DNA of 64,000 nt from Novosphingobium sp. 9U (GCF_902506425.1 NZ_LR732469.1:620001-684000); one strand, 5' to 3'; positions 1 to 8,999 are shown, counted from the stretch's first letter. Notes: generated by a model from the sequence alone, not told the origin. A program made the numbers and translations.

Positions 1-121
1 CGTCGCCGTTGTTGCTCATCGGCCGCGAAGTGGTGCCGCCATCGGCGCATTGCGTGGTCATCATCGAGTAGTCGAGCTTGGCCATCTTCTTGGACAAGTC
101 GTGCAGGGTCAGTTCGCTCAT
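1..121 (-). CDS. Pyridoxamine 5'-phosphate oxidase-like general stress protein (5' part only)
   Basis: Only the first 40 residues are present because the gene runs off the left edge. The reverse-strand ATG at 121 has an AGGAG ribosome site 7 bases upstream. The peptide contains KLDYSMMTTQ and SRPMSNNGD, typical of the N-terminal flavin-binding split barrel of general-stress-protein-26-like pyridoxamine-phosphate-oxidase relatives. Such proteins bind FMN or FAD in the cytoplasm and are usually stress-linked; the substrate cannot be told from this fragment. Identification rests on the short N-terminal motif alone. Confidence 0.6.
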   Translation of the reverse strand, partial: MSELTLHDLSKKMAKLDYSMMTTQCADGGTTSRPMSNNGD

Positions 122-281
122 GATTGATCTCCTATTGGGGTGAGAACGCGCGCCGGTCGTCAGGGGCTGCTGCCCCAAGGTGCGGTGCGTCGGAACTGCG
201 ACCCTTTGCGTCGACCCAATCCAGCGCTTGCACGTGGCCGCAAAAGAGGGCTGACTGGCCATAAGAATGGGAGAACAGGTG

Positions 282-1562
282 ATGCACGCTCGTCGATCTT
301 TAGCCAAATTGGGCCTTTCCGGCCTTGCAACCGCGCTGCTCGCCTCGTCGGCAGGTGCAGCGCCCGTCAGCCCACCAAGCGCGGTTCCGGGCTGGAGCGA
401 GATGCTCGACAGTCTGCGCGACTTGCCGGACCGCGTGCTCGCCAAGCTGCCGGAGGATCAGCGCAACGACCCGCAAGTTCGCGCGGAAGTCGGCCGCCTG
501 GCCCTGTCCGCCGTCGCCGCCGCCACCCTGGACGCCCTCGCTGGTGATCCGGATCACCCCACATTCACGCCGCAGCTAAACAACTACATCACCGTCGGCC
601 AGCCCAATGCCGACACCAACTACCGCGCCGCGAAGATCACGCCCGGCGGCACGTACCGGCTGCGCGGCCGACGCGGGTCGATGAACCAGGCGCGCCTGAT
701 GGAGACCGCACCGCCCTCCAAGCAAGCCGCCGTGAACCCGGGCAAGCCGCGGCCGGTGCACGACTTCAACACGCTCAAGGTCGATGCCGAGGGGCGCTAC
801 GACGTGATCCTCAGCCCGGTTCGTCCAAAGGGTTATACCGGTGAGTGGTGGCCGCTCGATCCTGCGACCAACTCGCTGCTGGTGCGCATGGTCGGATCGA
901 AGTGGGACAAGGAGCGCGAGCCTACACTCTCGATCGAACGGCTCGATGTGCCTGCCCCGCGGCTGCGGCCGTCCGCGCAAGTGCTGGAAGCCAAGCTGCG
1001 CGCGATCCCCGCCTCGGCCGGCTTTATCGCCCCACTGCTCGTGGACCGTCCGCGCAAGCTGCGCGAGGAAGGCGTCGTCAACCAGCTGAAGGCGGTCAAC
1101 TTCGCCGCGCTCGGCGGGCTTGCCGGCCAATTCTACTTCGAGGGCGCGTACGACCTGAAGGACGATGAGGCGCTGCTGATCGAAACGCCTGTGCCCGACA
1201 AGTGCACCTATCGCTCACTGATCCTGACCAACGAGATCTACGAGACGACGGACTGGTACAACAACCTGAGCAGCCTGAACGGCGAACAGGCCGCGCCCGA
1301 CAAGGATGGTGTCCTGCGGGTCGTCGTCTCGGCCAAGGACCCGGGCGTCGCCAATTGGCTGGCAACGGCGGGCTATCCCAGCGGCGTCGTCCAGGGCCGC
1401 TGGATGGAGTGTTCGACCCAGCCGGTCCCCAAGGTGCGCAAGCTGCCGCTAAGTCAGGTGATCGCCGCGCTTCCCAAAGACACGCCGCGCATTACGCCGG
1501 CGCAGCGCGACCAGCAGATCCGTGATCGTCGGGCGGTCCTGCAGCAGCGGCCACTGTGGTGA
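282..1562 (+). CDS. Secreted DUF1214-type protein
   Basis: A 426-residue protein if translation begins at ATG 282, which has GGGAG seven bases upstream; an in-frame ATG at 267 lacks a ribosome site. It opens with a basic stretch and a hydrophobic alanine/leucine run ending in SAGAAP, a good Sec signal peptide, so it should be periplasmic. The C-terminal third carries the TNEIYETTDWYNNLSSLNG block typical of the DUF1214 family, often paired with DUF1254. Function is unknown. It converges on the dehydrogenase gene that follows; the short gap contains a weak GAGGCG/CGCCTC hairpin but no T-run. Confidence 0.72.
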   Translation: MHARRSLAKLGLSGLATALLASSAGAAPVSPPSAVPGWSEMLDSLRDLPDRVLAKLPEDQRNDPQVRAEVGRLALSAVAAATLDALAGDPDHPTFTPQLNNYITVGQPNADTNYRAAKITPGGTYRLRGRRGSMNQARLMETAPPSKQAAVNPGKPRPVHDFNTLKVDAEGRYDVILSPVRPKGYTGEWWPLDPATNSLLVRMVGSKWDKEREPTLSIERLDVPAPRLRPSAQVLEAKLRAIPASAGFIAPLLVDRPRKLREEGVVNQLKAVNFAALGGLAGQFYFEGAYDLKDDEALLIETPVPDKCTYRSLILTNEIYETTDWYNNLSSLNGEQAAPDKDGVLRVVVSAKDPGVANWLATAGYPSGVVQGRWMECSTQPVPKVRKLPLSQVIAALPKDTPRITPAQRDQQIRDRRAVLQQRPLW

Positions 1563-1617
1563 GGCGCGCGCTCGCCTCTTCACCCATGATTGGCGCCTTG
1601 GGAGCCTGAACTGACTG

Positions 1618-2741
1618 TCAGCCTTTCGTGGGATCGATCAGGAACTTCTCGCCCGTCGCCTTGCGCACGTAGGCGCGCAGTACATCCGGGTCGAGCGCCT
1701 CGGCCAGGCCGATCACCCGCGTGTAATGGCTGGCGAAGGTCGTCGTCAGTTCATCCACCACCCGCGCGCGGAAGCGCTGGGCCACCGCGTCGCCGGCCTT
1801 CTGCAGGAACGGGAAAAGCAGCCATCCCGAGATGCTGAACTGAAACCCGATCGGCCCGCGGTTGAACGTCGTCGCCGAGGTGTCCAGCATCCCGTAGATG
1901 TAAAGTTGCTTGCAGGTGGTGGAGCCGTAGCGGTTGTACTCGGTCGCAGTGCGCACGGCGGCCCGTTCCATCGCGGCCAGGATTTCGCCGCCAAGTGTGC
2001 CCCCGCCGATCGCGTCGAAGGCGATGGTCGCGCCCGTCTCCGCGATCGCGTCGGTCAGGGCTTCGGCGAAGTCGGCGTCCTTGCTGTCGAGCACATGGGT
2101 GGCGCCGATCGCGCGCAGCAGCTCGGCCTGCTCGGGTGAGCGGACGATGTTGATCAGCGGTATGCCCTCTGCCAGGCAGAGCTTCTGCAGCATCTGCCCC
2201 AGGTTCGAAGCCGCCGCGGTGTGGATGATGGCCTTGTGCCCTTCGGTTCGCGCCGTCTCCACGAACCCTTGCGCCGTGAGCGGATTGACGAACATCGCCG
2301 CGCCGTCCTGAGCACTGGCTCCGGCTGGCAGGGGGATCACGTCGCGCGCCTTGATGCGGCGGTAATCGGCGTACATCGCGCCGCCGATCATGCCCACGCG
2401 CTGACCTTCGAGCGCGGATGCATCGCGGCCCGCAGCGACGACAGTCCCGGCGCCCTCGTTGCCGACGGGCAGCGATTGTCCGAGCCGGCCCTGCAGGCCT
2501 CGCAAGTGCTGCGGCGGCACGCTGAAGGTCAGGCCGCTGCTTTCATCGGTGGCACGCTGCAGGCTCGCCATGTCGGCCGGTCCCAGCAGCAGGCCCAAAT
2601 CGCTCGGGTTGATCGGCGCGGCCTCGACACGGACGATGATCTCGTCATCGGCGGGATCGTCGATCGTCACCTGTTCCAGGACAGCACGAGCCGGCCATCC
2701 TCTTCGATCTTCGTGCGCAGTTCACGTCCGGTGAAGGCCAT
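1618..2741 (-). pseudogene. Zinc-binding-type (MDR) alcohol dehydrogenase / quinone oxidoreductase, frameshifted near its 5' end
   Basis: The long frame (1618-2670, about 350 residues) is a medium-chain dehydrogenase/reductase of the quinone-oxidoreductase type: GroES-like N-domain (INPSDLGLLLGP), then a nucleotide-binding domain (HTAAASNLGQM, FDAIGGG). It has no upstream ATG. A different frame starts at ATG 2741, seven bases after GGGAG, and reads MAFTGRELRTKIEEDGRLVLS before a TGA at 2667-2669. Adding one base in the GG at 2679-2680 joins the frames as ...GRLVLS-LEQVTIDDP..., which is what an intact member looks like. So the gene either carries a real one-base deletion or this is a sequencing error. 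Either way the family call is firm. Confidence 0.75.
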
Positions 2742-2831
2742 GTTCGTCTCCCTTGCCTGGTGCGTCAGGCACATGGGGTGCGAGCATCCTGACGCAAGCA
2801 GCAGCGACGCGATCGCGCCGGCCGTCGGGCC

Positions 2832-3218
2832 TCAGCTGCGGAGAAAGCTGCTCGGGGCGGCGGCATCCTGGAAGTCGTACGCGAACCAGGCTGCGTGCTC
2901 ATGGTCGTAGAGCTGCACCACGCTGTCGCTGACTTGCGCGGTGTAGAACGACGACGAGCCGCGATCGTAGCCCTTGGCTTGCGCGCCGGCGGTCTCGAAC
3001 GAGATCCACGCCTTGTCCCCGGCGTCGTGGATCTCCGGCAGAGTGCCGCCGAAAGCCACGCCGCGCTCGCCATCGAAGCCCTGGACCTTGCCGCCTTGCG
3101 CCTCGGCCGCAATCTCCAGATTGCGGGCGGTCGCATGATCGTAGACACCGGCGACCTTCTTGCCGGCGATCACGGCGAATGCGGTTGCGGCGATGATGGC
3201 GCGGGTGTGTGGCTGCAT
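2832..3218 (-). CDS. Hypothetical protein with N-terminal hydrophobic segment
   Basis: A 128-residue protein starting at ATG 3218, with AAAGGAG four bases upstream; longer upstream ATGs lack a site. Residues 7-20 (IIAATAFAVIAG) form a short hydrophobic segment that could be a signal anchor. The rest is soluble and acidic, rich in Tyr, Asp and His near the C terminus (YDRGSSSFYTAQVSD, QLYDHEHAAWFAYDF). I do not recognise a domain. It lies between the frameshifted dehydrogenase and an alpha/beta hydrolase on the same strand, with gaps of roughly 80-90 bases, so shared transcription is possible but not shown. Confidence 0.6.
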   Translation of the reverse strand: MQPHTRAIIAATAFAVIAGKKVAGVYDHATARNLEIAAEAQGGKVQGFDGERGVAFGGTLPEIHDAGDKAWISFETAGAQAKGYDRGSSSFYTAQVSDSVVQLYDHEHAAWFAYDFQDAAAPSSFLRS

Positions 3219-3299
3219 GTCGCTCCTTTGGCATTCGCAGCGATGACGGATCAAGCCTTCTCATCCGCCATCACCGCGCACGCGCCACCGACCGGCCGC

Positions 3300-4226
3300 T
3301 TACCGGCGTGCATCCAGGAAGCGGCGCACCGTGGCGATGGTCGCGATCGGCTGCTCCTCCATGAGCCAGTGTCCGGCATCGGAGATCGTCGCCTCGGTCA
3401 CGTCATTGGCGGCAAAGCGCATCACTGTCGCCATCATCGGGCCGAACGACTTCTCGCCGCCGATCGCCAGCACCGGCATCGTCAACTTGCCGGCCGCGAC
3501 GAACGCGCGATCGTCGACAGCATCCTGGTCGAAGGCCGCGAATTGCGCGAAGCCGGCATGCATCGCGCCGGGCCGCGCATAAAGCGCGGCGTAGTGGACC
3601 CGCGATGCTTCGCTGAAGCGCTCGGGCTTTGCGGAGAACTCGTTCCAGAAGCGGTCGAGGTAGATGCGCTCGCGACCGGCGACCAGGCGCTCCATGTCCG
3701 CACCGCCGAAGCGGAAGTGCCAGAGCAGCGGGTTCTTCAGGATCTCCTCCCAAGGGCCAACGCCGGGCAAGGGCGCATCCATCAGCACGAAGCGGCTGAC
3801 GCGTGCGCGGTTCTGCGCGGCGAAGGCATAGCCGACCATGTTGCCGATATCGTGCGTGACCAGATCGACCTTGCCGACCTTCAGCGCGTCGAGCAGCCCG
3901 GCAATGTCCTGCCCCTGCGTCTTCTTGTCATAGCCGGCAGCCGGCCTGGCGGAGAGGCCCATGCCGCGCAGATCGGGCACGATCACCAGGTGATCGCGCG
4001 CAAGATCGGCGGCCAGCGGCGCCCACATGTCGCCCGTCTCGCCGTAGCCATGCAACAGGACCACGGCAGGCCCCTTCCCGCCGACGCGGGTGTGGATGGT
4101 GGTACCGTTGGTGGCGATCTCCCGCGTGCTGAAGGTGGCGGGAAAACTCTCGACCTGCGCGGCGGCGGAGCCGGCGGTCAGCATGGCGGAAAGTGCCAGT
4201 GCGCCGGCGAGAATGCGAGTGATCAT
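3300..4226 (-). CDS. Exported alpha/beta hydrolase, epoxide hydrolase / dehalogenase type
   Basis: A 308-residue protein from ATG 4226, preceded by AGGAGG at 8 bases. The first 22 residues (MITRILAGALALSAMLTAGSAAAQ) are a Sec signal peptide, so it acts in the periplasm. The alpha/beta-hydrolase core is clear: oxyanion motif HGYGETG, then PDLRGMG. The nucleophile elbow THDIGNMVG has Asp rather than Ser, as in epoxide hydrolases and haloalkane or fluoroacetate dehalogenases, and the catalytic His lies in DAGHWLMEE. It is transcribed away from the adjacent LysR gene with a 115-base gap, so that LysR is the likely regulator. The natural substrate is not evident. Confidence 0.8.
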   Translation of the reverse strand: MITRILAGALALSAMLTAGSAAAQVESFPATFSTREIATNGTTIHTRVGGKGPAVVLLHGYGETGDMWAPLAADLARDHLVIVPDLRGMGLSARPAAGYDKKTQGQDIAGLLDALKVGKVDLVTHDIGNMVGYAFAAQNRARVSRFVLMDAPLPGVGPWEEILKNPLLWHFRFGGADMERLVAGRERIYLDRFWNEFSAKPERFSEASRVHYAALYARPGAMHAGFAQFAAFDQDAVDDRAFVAAGKLTMPVLAIGGEKSFGPMMATVMRFAANDVTEATISDAGHWLMEEQPIATIATVRRFLDARR

Positions 4227-4341
4227 GACAGTGGCCTCCTGGCGTGCGCTCCCCTCGCGCAGCCTCGACGCCAAGATGATTTACAGCCATCGTGCGCACT
4301 AGCCGCCAAATGCCGGAACCGCCTTTCGGGAGTGCCGAACA

Positions 4342-5259
4342 ATGTTGAAGCTCGACGGCATCGCGGCGTTTGTCGCGGTGGCCGAAGCCGGTTCGATCAG
4401 CGAAGCGGCACGTCGTCTCGGCCTCGCGAAATCGGTGGTGAGCGAGCGCGTGGCGGAGCTCGAACGCGTGCTGGGCGCAAGCCTCATGCAGCGCACGACG
4501 CGCAAACTGACGTTGACGGTAGAAGGCGAACTGTTCCTCGAACGCGGACGCAGAATCCTGGGGGAGGCCGCAGAAGCACGCGCGGAGATCGCCGAGCGTC
4601 GCGGGTCGCTGTCCGGTCCGCTCCGCGTGGCCGGCCCCATCGGGTTCGGCACCCTCCACCTCGGCCGCATCCTGAGCGAGTTCCTGCGAACGCATCCCGC
4701 GATCGAACTCACCGTCGATCTCGACGACAGATTCATCGACGTCGCATCGGACGGCTACGACGCGGTCATCCGCCACGGTGCGGTCGAGGACTCGCGCCTA
4801 ATCGCCAAGCCGCTGGCATCCAGCCGCCGCCTGCTCGTGGCAGCGCCATCGTACCTGGAGCAACATGGGACGCCATCGTCGCTGGAGGAGCTGGGTGGCG
4901 CCTGTGCCATCCTCTATTCGAACCGCGGGATCGACTGGCGCTTTCGGTCCGGCGACGGCGAGACGATCCTGCGGCCTCGCGCCTGCCTGCGCGTCAACAA
5001 CGGCATCATGATGCGAGAGGCCGCGACGACGGGCCTCGGGATCGCGCTCCTGCCGACGTTCTTCATCCACGCCGAACTGGCGAGCGGCAGCCTACGCGTC
5101 CTCGATGTCGGCGCCGAAGCGGAGGGGGCGCAGCTGTTCGTGGCTTACCCGCGCAACCGCAGCACCTCGGCCAAAGTCACCGCGCTGGTCGCCTCGCTGA
5201 AGCAAGCGATCGGATCGCCGCCTTATTGGGAGAGCGCCGGCCCCGAGGAAAAGCGCTGA
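4342..5259 (+). CDS. LysR-family transcriptional regulator
   Basis: A 305-residue DNA-binding regulator. Residues 1-60 form the winged helix-turn-helix (GIAAFVAVAEAGSISEAARRLGLAKSVVSERVAELE is the recognition region). The remainder is a periplasmic-binding-protein-like effector domain (LRVAGPIGFGTLHLGRIL, TTGLGIALLPTFF). It is divergent from the exported alpha/beta hydrolase, the usual arrangement in which a LysR protein controls both itself and its neighbour. The inducer is unknown. Start is the first ATG consistent with the family length of about 300 residues. Confidence 0.9.
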   Translation: MLKLDGIAAFVAVAEAGSISEAARRLGLAKSVVSERVAELERVLGASLMQRTTRKLTLTVEGELFLERGRRILGEAAEARAEIAERRGSLSGPLRVAGPIGFGTLHLGRILSEFLRTHPAIELTVDLDDRFIDVASDGYDAVIRHGAVEDSRLIAKPLASSRRLLVAAPSYLEQHGTPSSLEELGGACAILYSNRGIDWRFRSGDGETILRPRACLRVNNGIMMREAATTGLGIALLPTFFIHAELASGSLRVLDVGAEAEGAQLFVAYPRNRSTSAKVTALVASLKQAIGSPPYWESAGPEEKR

Positions 5260-5274
5260 AGGCCGTTTCTACCG

Positions 5275-5577
5275 CTAGACGTAGCGCGGGATGGGTCCGA
5301 GTTGGCGCGTCCGGTCCGGCAGATCGACCACCACTTCGTCGACGTAGCACCATCCCCAGCCTTCCGGGGGATCGTACCCCTCGATGATCGGGTGCGCTGT
5401 AGCGCGGAAGTGAGCCGTGGCGTGGCGGTGCGGGGAATCGTCGCAGCAGCCGACATGGCCACAGGACCTGCATAAGCGCAGGTGCACCCAGGCGCTGCCG
5501 ATCGCCAGGCACTCCTCGCATCCCTTCGCGCTCGGGGTGACCTGCCTAATGGTGGACGTGTGGCTGCAGTCACTCAT
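5275..5577 (-). CDS. UBP-type zinc finger protein
   Basis: A 100-residue cytoplasmic protein whose Cys/His pattern matches the ZnF-UBP domain: CEECLAIGSAWVHLRLCRSCGHVGCCDDSPHRHATAHFRATAHPI. In bacteria this small domain occurs alone and its partner is unknown. Its ATG overlaps the stop codon of the upstream FAD oxidoreductase gene in an ATGA arrangement, so the two are translationally coupled. It is the last of three overlapping genes (DUF4126, oxidoreductase, this one) and may work with the oxidoreductase in thiol or redox sensing; that role is inference. Confidence 0.85.
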   Translation of the reverse strand: MSDCSHTSTIRQVTPSAKGCEECLAIGSAWVHLRLCRSCGHVGCCDDSPHRHATAHFRATAHPIIEGYDPPEGWGWCYVDEVVVDLPDRTRQLGPIPRYV

Positions 5578-6962
5578 GCTTGCTTCTCCGATGGTGGCGT
5601 CAGGCCGAGCAGAACGGTGGGGATCAGCTCCGATACGGTCGGATGGATCGGCACTGCCCAGCGCAGGGTGTCGATCGGCTGGTCGGCATTCATCATGTCG
5701 AGGATGCCATGGATGGCCTCGTCGCCGCTGGTGCCCAGCATGGCCGCACCCAGGATGCGCTGCGTTTCCGCGTCGGCGACGATCTTGATGAAGCCTTTCG
5801 TTTCGCCTTTCTCCACGGCCCGGCCGACGCGCGTCATGGGTCGCTTGGAGATCAGGAGTGGCCGCCCGCTCTTGCGCGCCTCCGTCTCGCTCAGGCCCAC
5901 GCGGCCGAGCGGCGGATCGGTGTAGAGCGCGTAGCCGAGCAATCGTTGGCTCACCTTGCGATCCTCACCGTCGAGCAGATTGGCAGCGACGATCTCGAAG
6001 TCGTTGTAGGCGGTGTGCGTGAAGGCGCCACGGCCATTGCAGTCGCCCAGCGCCCAGATGCCCGGCACGTTCGTCTGCAGCGTGTCATCGACCTGGATGT
6101 AGCCGCGCGCGTCGGTCACGATTCCGGCGACGTCCAGCCCGAGGTCATCGGTGTTCGGTCGGCGTCCGACAGCGAGCAGCACGTGACTGCCCGTCACGGT
6201 CGGCTCTCCAGAACTGCAGTCGACGGAAACGAGGACTCCGTTCTGGTGTGGCGCGAAGCCGATGCAATTGGCGCCGGTTCGCACGACGATGCCCTCGTCC
6301 TCCAGGATCGCGCGCACGGCATCGGAGACGTCCTCATCCTCATGCGCGATCAACCGCTCGCCCCGCTCGACCACGGTCACCGCCGCGCCGAAGCGGCGAT
6401 ACATCTGAGCGAACTCGAGCCCGACATAACTGCCGCCCACCACCACCAGATGCTCGGGCACGGTGTCGAGCGTGACCATGTCGGTATTGTCGAGATGCGG
6501 TACGTCGCCGACGCCCGGCATGTCGGGGACCAGCGCGCGGCCGCCGACGTTGAGGAAGATGCACGGCGCAGTCAGCTCCTCATCATCGACCGCAAGGACG
6601 TTCGGGGCAGTGAAGCGCGCATGGCCGCGTAGCAGGGTCAGCCCGGCCATGCCCTCCAGCCACCGTTCGTTATTCGTCCGCGCATCGGTGACAACCTTCT
6701 GCGCCCTGGCCGCCACCGCCTTCATGTCGATGGCGATCTCGCCCGTGGTGACGCCGAACTCGGCCCCGCGCCGCGCCAGGTGCGCGGCATAGGCACTGGC
6801 GACCAGCGTCTTGGTCGGCATGCAGCCGGTGTTGACGCAGGTCCCGCCCACCAGCTTGCGTTCGACGAGCGCGACTTGCATGCCCGCCGCGGTCAGCCGC
6901 CCGGCTAGCGGAGGCCCGGCTTGGCCCGCGCCGACGATGATCGCATCGAACGTCCGCCTCAT
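5574..6962 (-). CDS. FAD-containing pyridine nucleotide-disulfide oxidoreductase
   Basis: About 462 residues from ATG 6962, which overlaps the TGA of the upstream DUF4126 gene. The FAD-binding motif is IIVGAGQAGPPLAGRL, followed by the redox-active dithiol GGTCVNTGCMPTKT of the mercuric reductase/dihydrolipoamide dehydrogenase family. The NAD(P)-binding motif is VVVGGSYVGLEFAQM, a second FAD motif is WALGDCNGRGAFTHTAYND, and the C-terminal dimerisation domain contains HPTVSELIPT. That last His-Pro pair is typical of two-dithiol enzymes. The true electron acceptor is unclear; it lacks the N-terminal metal-binding domain and C-terminal Cys pair of true mercuric reductases. Confidence 0.87.
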   Translation of the reverse strand: MRRTFDAIIVGAGQAGPPLAGRLTAAGMQVALVERKLVGGTCVNTGCMPTKTLVASAYAAHLARRGAEFGVTTGEIAIDMKAVAARAQKVVTDARTNNERWLEGMAGLTLLRGHARFTAPNVLAVDDEELTAPCIFLNVGGRALVPDMPGVGDVPHLDNTDMVTLDTVPEHLVVVGGSYVGLEFAQMYRRFGAAVTVVERGERLIAHEDEDVSDAVRAILEDEGIVVRTGANCIGFAPHQNGVLVSVDCSSGEPTVTGSHVLLAVGRRPNTDDLGLDVAGIVTDARGYIQVDDTLQTNVPGIWALGDCNGRGAFTHTAYNDFEIVAANLLDGEDRKVSQRLLGYALYTDPPLGRVGLSETEARKSGRPLLISKRPMTRVGRAVEKGETKGFIKIVADAETQRILGAAMLGTSGDEAIHGILDMMNADQPIDTLRWAVPIHPTVSELIPTVLLGLTPPSEKQA

Positions 6963-7414
6963 AGCATCAGCACGACGGCTGCAGCGGCCAGGATGGCGAC
7001 TGCATCCTCGACCAGCGCGGCCGGCCGATCGCTGCCGAACGCCGCCGCCAGCCTGGCGCGCGCCGCCGCTCCGCCAAGCGTGCCGATCACTGTGCCGACG
7101 AGGCCGAGCAACAGACCGATGACCCACGATCCCGACCCCACGCCGATGGCAGCCCCGCAGACACCGCCACTCACCAACCGCGCCCCGAACTGCACCGGCA
7201 CCTTGCGACTGGGCGTCGACGGCAGCTGGTCGGTCACAAGCTCGCCCACCGCAAGCAGCGACAGGACCCAAGGGCTGAACCGGTAGCCGAGGAACGCCAG
7301 CCAGCTCCCGTCGAGCTGCAACCGGCTCGATGCAGCGGCCCAGGCGATGGCGGCCGGCGCCAACATGGCGCGCAGCCCCGCGACAATGCCAATAATGAGT
7401 GCGAGGACGATCAC
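6959..7414 (-). CDS. DUF4126 family membrane protein
   Basis: A 151-residue, very hydrophobic protein with about four membrane segments (residues 2-25, 45-60, 80-120 and 135-150), several glycine-rich. The N-terminal GLRAMLAPAAIAWA and the central VPVQFGARLVSGGVCGA blocks are typical of the DUF4126 inner-membrane family. It is the first gene of an ATGA-overlapped operon with an FAD disulfide-type oxidoreductase and a UBP zinc finger. The function of the family is unknown; the operon suggests a link to a membrane-associated redox task. Confidence 0.8.
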   Translation of the reverse strand: MIVLALIIGIVAGLRAMLAPAAIAWAAASSRLQLDGSWLAFLGYRFSPWVLSLLAVGELVTDQLPSTPSRKVPVQFGARLVSGGVCGAAIGVGSGSWVIGLLLGLVGTVIGTLGGAAARARLAAAFGSDRPAALVEDAVAILAAAAVVLML

Positions 7415-7481
7415 GCTCTTGCCCTTTCAGCTAAGGGCGGAATGGTCTCACGCCCGATCCGCGCCGACAAGTATGATCGGC

Positions 7482-7613
7482 ATGTCGGAAGCCACTGCGA
7501 GGTATGCCGAAGGCGGCAAGCAGAACATCGTTGACGCCGCGGGCGTCGATGGTCCCTGCAAAAAAGCGCAGGTCCGAAAGGCCGCCGCGACGAAAAAGAT
7601 CGACATGGAGTGA
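7482..7613 (+). CDS. Possible 43-residue small protein
   Basis: This frame lies in the gap between DUF4126 and the ECF sigma gene. From ATG 7482 it encodes a lysine- and alanine-rich basic peptide (SEATARYAEGGKQNIVDAAG, then KKAQVRKAAATKKIDME). Codon third positions are GC-rich as in real genes here, and the amino acid composition is protein-like. There is no good ribosome site. The rest of the 7415-7725 gap shows nothing I recognise. Confidence 0.3.
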   Translation: MSEATARYAEGGKQNIVDAAGVDGPCKKAQVRKAAATKKIDME

Positions 7614-7725
7614 CCGAGGCCGCTCGACGCGCGAATAAGGGATCATGCGCTCGCATCTCCTGTCGAGATTGATCTCCAAGCCGTCGTCGGGCGCGGCGCC
7701 GCTCACGCGTGAGCGTCCGTCCCGC

Positions 7726-8256
7726 ATGACGCCGGACAGCTGGAGCAGCCTGATGGCAGCGGCCCAGGATGGTCATGGCGGTGCGTATCGAAGGCTGCTT
7801 GGCGAAACGTCGGAATGGCTCAAGCGCTACTTCGAGCGGCGACTGCCGCCCGGCGACGTGGACGATGCCGTCCAGGAAAATCTGCTCGCCATCCATCGGC
7901 GGCGTCATTCCTACGATCCGCAATACCCCTTCGGCCCCTGGCTGGCGGCCATCGCCAAGAACAAGTGGGTCGACCAGTTACGAAGCCTGGCGCGGCGCCC
8001 GCTCGACGCGCTTTCGGAAGACTCGGCGGTGGGGGATCACGAGGCGTCGGTGGTTAGCAGCTCGGTACTCGCCAGCCTTCTTGAGGAACTGCGCCCCGCC
8101 CAGGCCCAGGCGATCCTGCTGGTCAAGGTGCAGGGCTACAGCGTCGAGGAGGCCTCGTCCCAGACCGGCCTCTCTCCCTCGGCCGTGAAGATGAACATCC
8201 ACCGTGGCCTCGTGCGCCTCACGGCATTGATTGAGAAGACCCCCGATGTCGAATGA
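7726..8256 (+). CDS. ECF RNA polymerase sigma factor (NrsF-associated)
   Basis: A 176-residue sigma-70-family protein if started at ATG 7726 (MTPDSWSSLMAAAQDG, matching the usual N terminus). An in-frame ATG at 7645 has AAGGG upstream and would add 27 residues, so the start is uncertain. Region 2 contains DVDDAVQENLLAIHRRRHSYDP and PFGPWLAAIAKNKWVDQLR. Region 4 contains LRPAQAQAILLVKVQGYSVEEAS and the helix-turn-helix TGLSPSAVKMNIHRGLVRL. Its end overlaps the start of an NrsF-type anti-sigma gene, the classical arrangement for an ECF sigma held inactive at the membrane. Confidence 0.88.
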   Translation: MTPDSWSSLMAAAQDGHGGAYRRLLGETSEWLKRYFERRLPPGDVDDAVQENLLAIHRRRHSYDPQYPFGPWLAAIAKNKWVDQLRSLARRPLDALSEDSAVGDHEASVVSSSVLASLLEELRPAQAQAILLVKVQGYSVEEASSQTGLSPSAVKMNIHRGLVRLTALIEKTPDVE

Positions 8257-8887
8257 AGCCCTGATCGCCGACCTGACCTCAGGTCTCGCGCCGGTCCAGC
8301 GCCGCAGCATGGTGCGAGAGGGCGCGCTCGTCTTTGCACTGTGTGGACTGGAACTTGCGCTCGTTCTCGCCGGAGGCGTGATGCGACCGGACATGCATCA
8401 CATGGCCGGTTCGCCATACCTGATGTGGAGAGTGGGAAGCCTGGGACTTCTCGCGCTGGCGGCCTGCGCGCTGGCAGTGCGGTCATTCTCGCCCACAACG
8501 CGGCCGCGGCAGGGGCTGATGCTCGCCTGCGCCTTGGCAGCCCTAGCCATCGCTGCCGGCGCCTTCGTCATGCCAGATGGAGCGAGTGGCCGAGGGCTGC
8601 TCGACCGGATCGATCCGACAAGCGGGATGATGTGCGCGACATCGATCTTCGTGCTCTCGCTGCCGATCGTCGCATTGCTGGGCGCCCTGATGCGCAAGGC
8701 CGCGCCGATTCAGCCGAGGCGCAGCGCGCTCGCATCGGGCATCGCCGCGGGCACCTGCGGAGCCTTCGTGTTCGCGTTCTACTGCCCCTTCAACGATCCG
8801 CTCTACGTGGTGTTCTGGTACAGCATCGGCTGCGCCGCGGTCACCGGCGTAGCACGATGGTGCCTGCCGCGACGCTTTCGGCTTTAG
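8246..8887 (+). CDS. NrsF (DUF1109) family membrane anti-sigma factor
   Basis: A 213-residue integral membrane protein beginning at ATG 8246, inside the last codons of the sigma gene (11-base overlap). It has a short cytoplasmic N terminus (SNEALIADLTSGLAPVQ, the sigma-binding part in NrsF proteins) and then six predicted membrane helices. A conserved FYCPFNDPLYVVFWYSIGC stretch sits near the C terminus. Family knowledge: NrsF proteins sequester their cognate ECF sigma at the inner membrane and release it on oxidative or heavy-metal stress, with conserved cysteines as sensors; here Cys lies in TCGAFVFAFYCP. Confidence 0.87.
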   Translation: MSNEALIADLTSGLAPVQRRSMVREGALVFALCGLELALVLAGGVMRPDMHHMAGSPYLMWRVGSLGLLALAACALAVRSFSPTTRPRQGLMLACALAALAIAAGAFVMPDGASGRGLLDRIDPTSGMMCATSIFVLSLPIVALLGALMRKAAPIQPRRSALASGIAAGTCGAFVFAFYCPFNDPLYVVFWYSIGCAAVTGVARWCLPRRFRL

Positions 8888-8999
8888 CCTGACCTCGCGC
8901 GGACGCCCCGCGCCGCGCAGTGAAAACTACCCCTCACCGTTCCACCCCGGACTTCCCGGGAACGGAGACGTGCGCCCTCATCACAATAGGAAACGTGCC

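Noticed and set aside
1561..1578. GAGGCG/CGCCTC hairpin as a terminator
   Set aside because: Only a six-base stem and no T-run, so too weak to call.
2895..5387. An 830-codon plus-strand open frame
   Set aside because: It runs antisense through the hypothetical gene and the alpha/beta hydrolase and then out of frame through the LysR gene. Its protein is Arg/His/Pro-rich with no domain, a typical shadow frame in GC-rich DNA.
5574..6962. Mercuric reductase (merA)
   Set aside because: The dithiol motif fits, but there is no N-terminal metal-binding domain, no C-terminal Cys pair and no other mer gene nearby.
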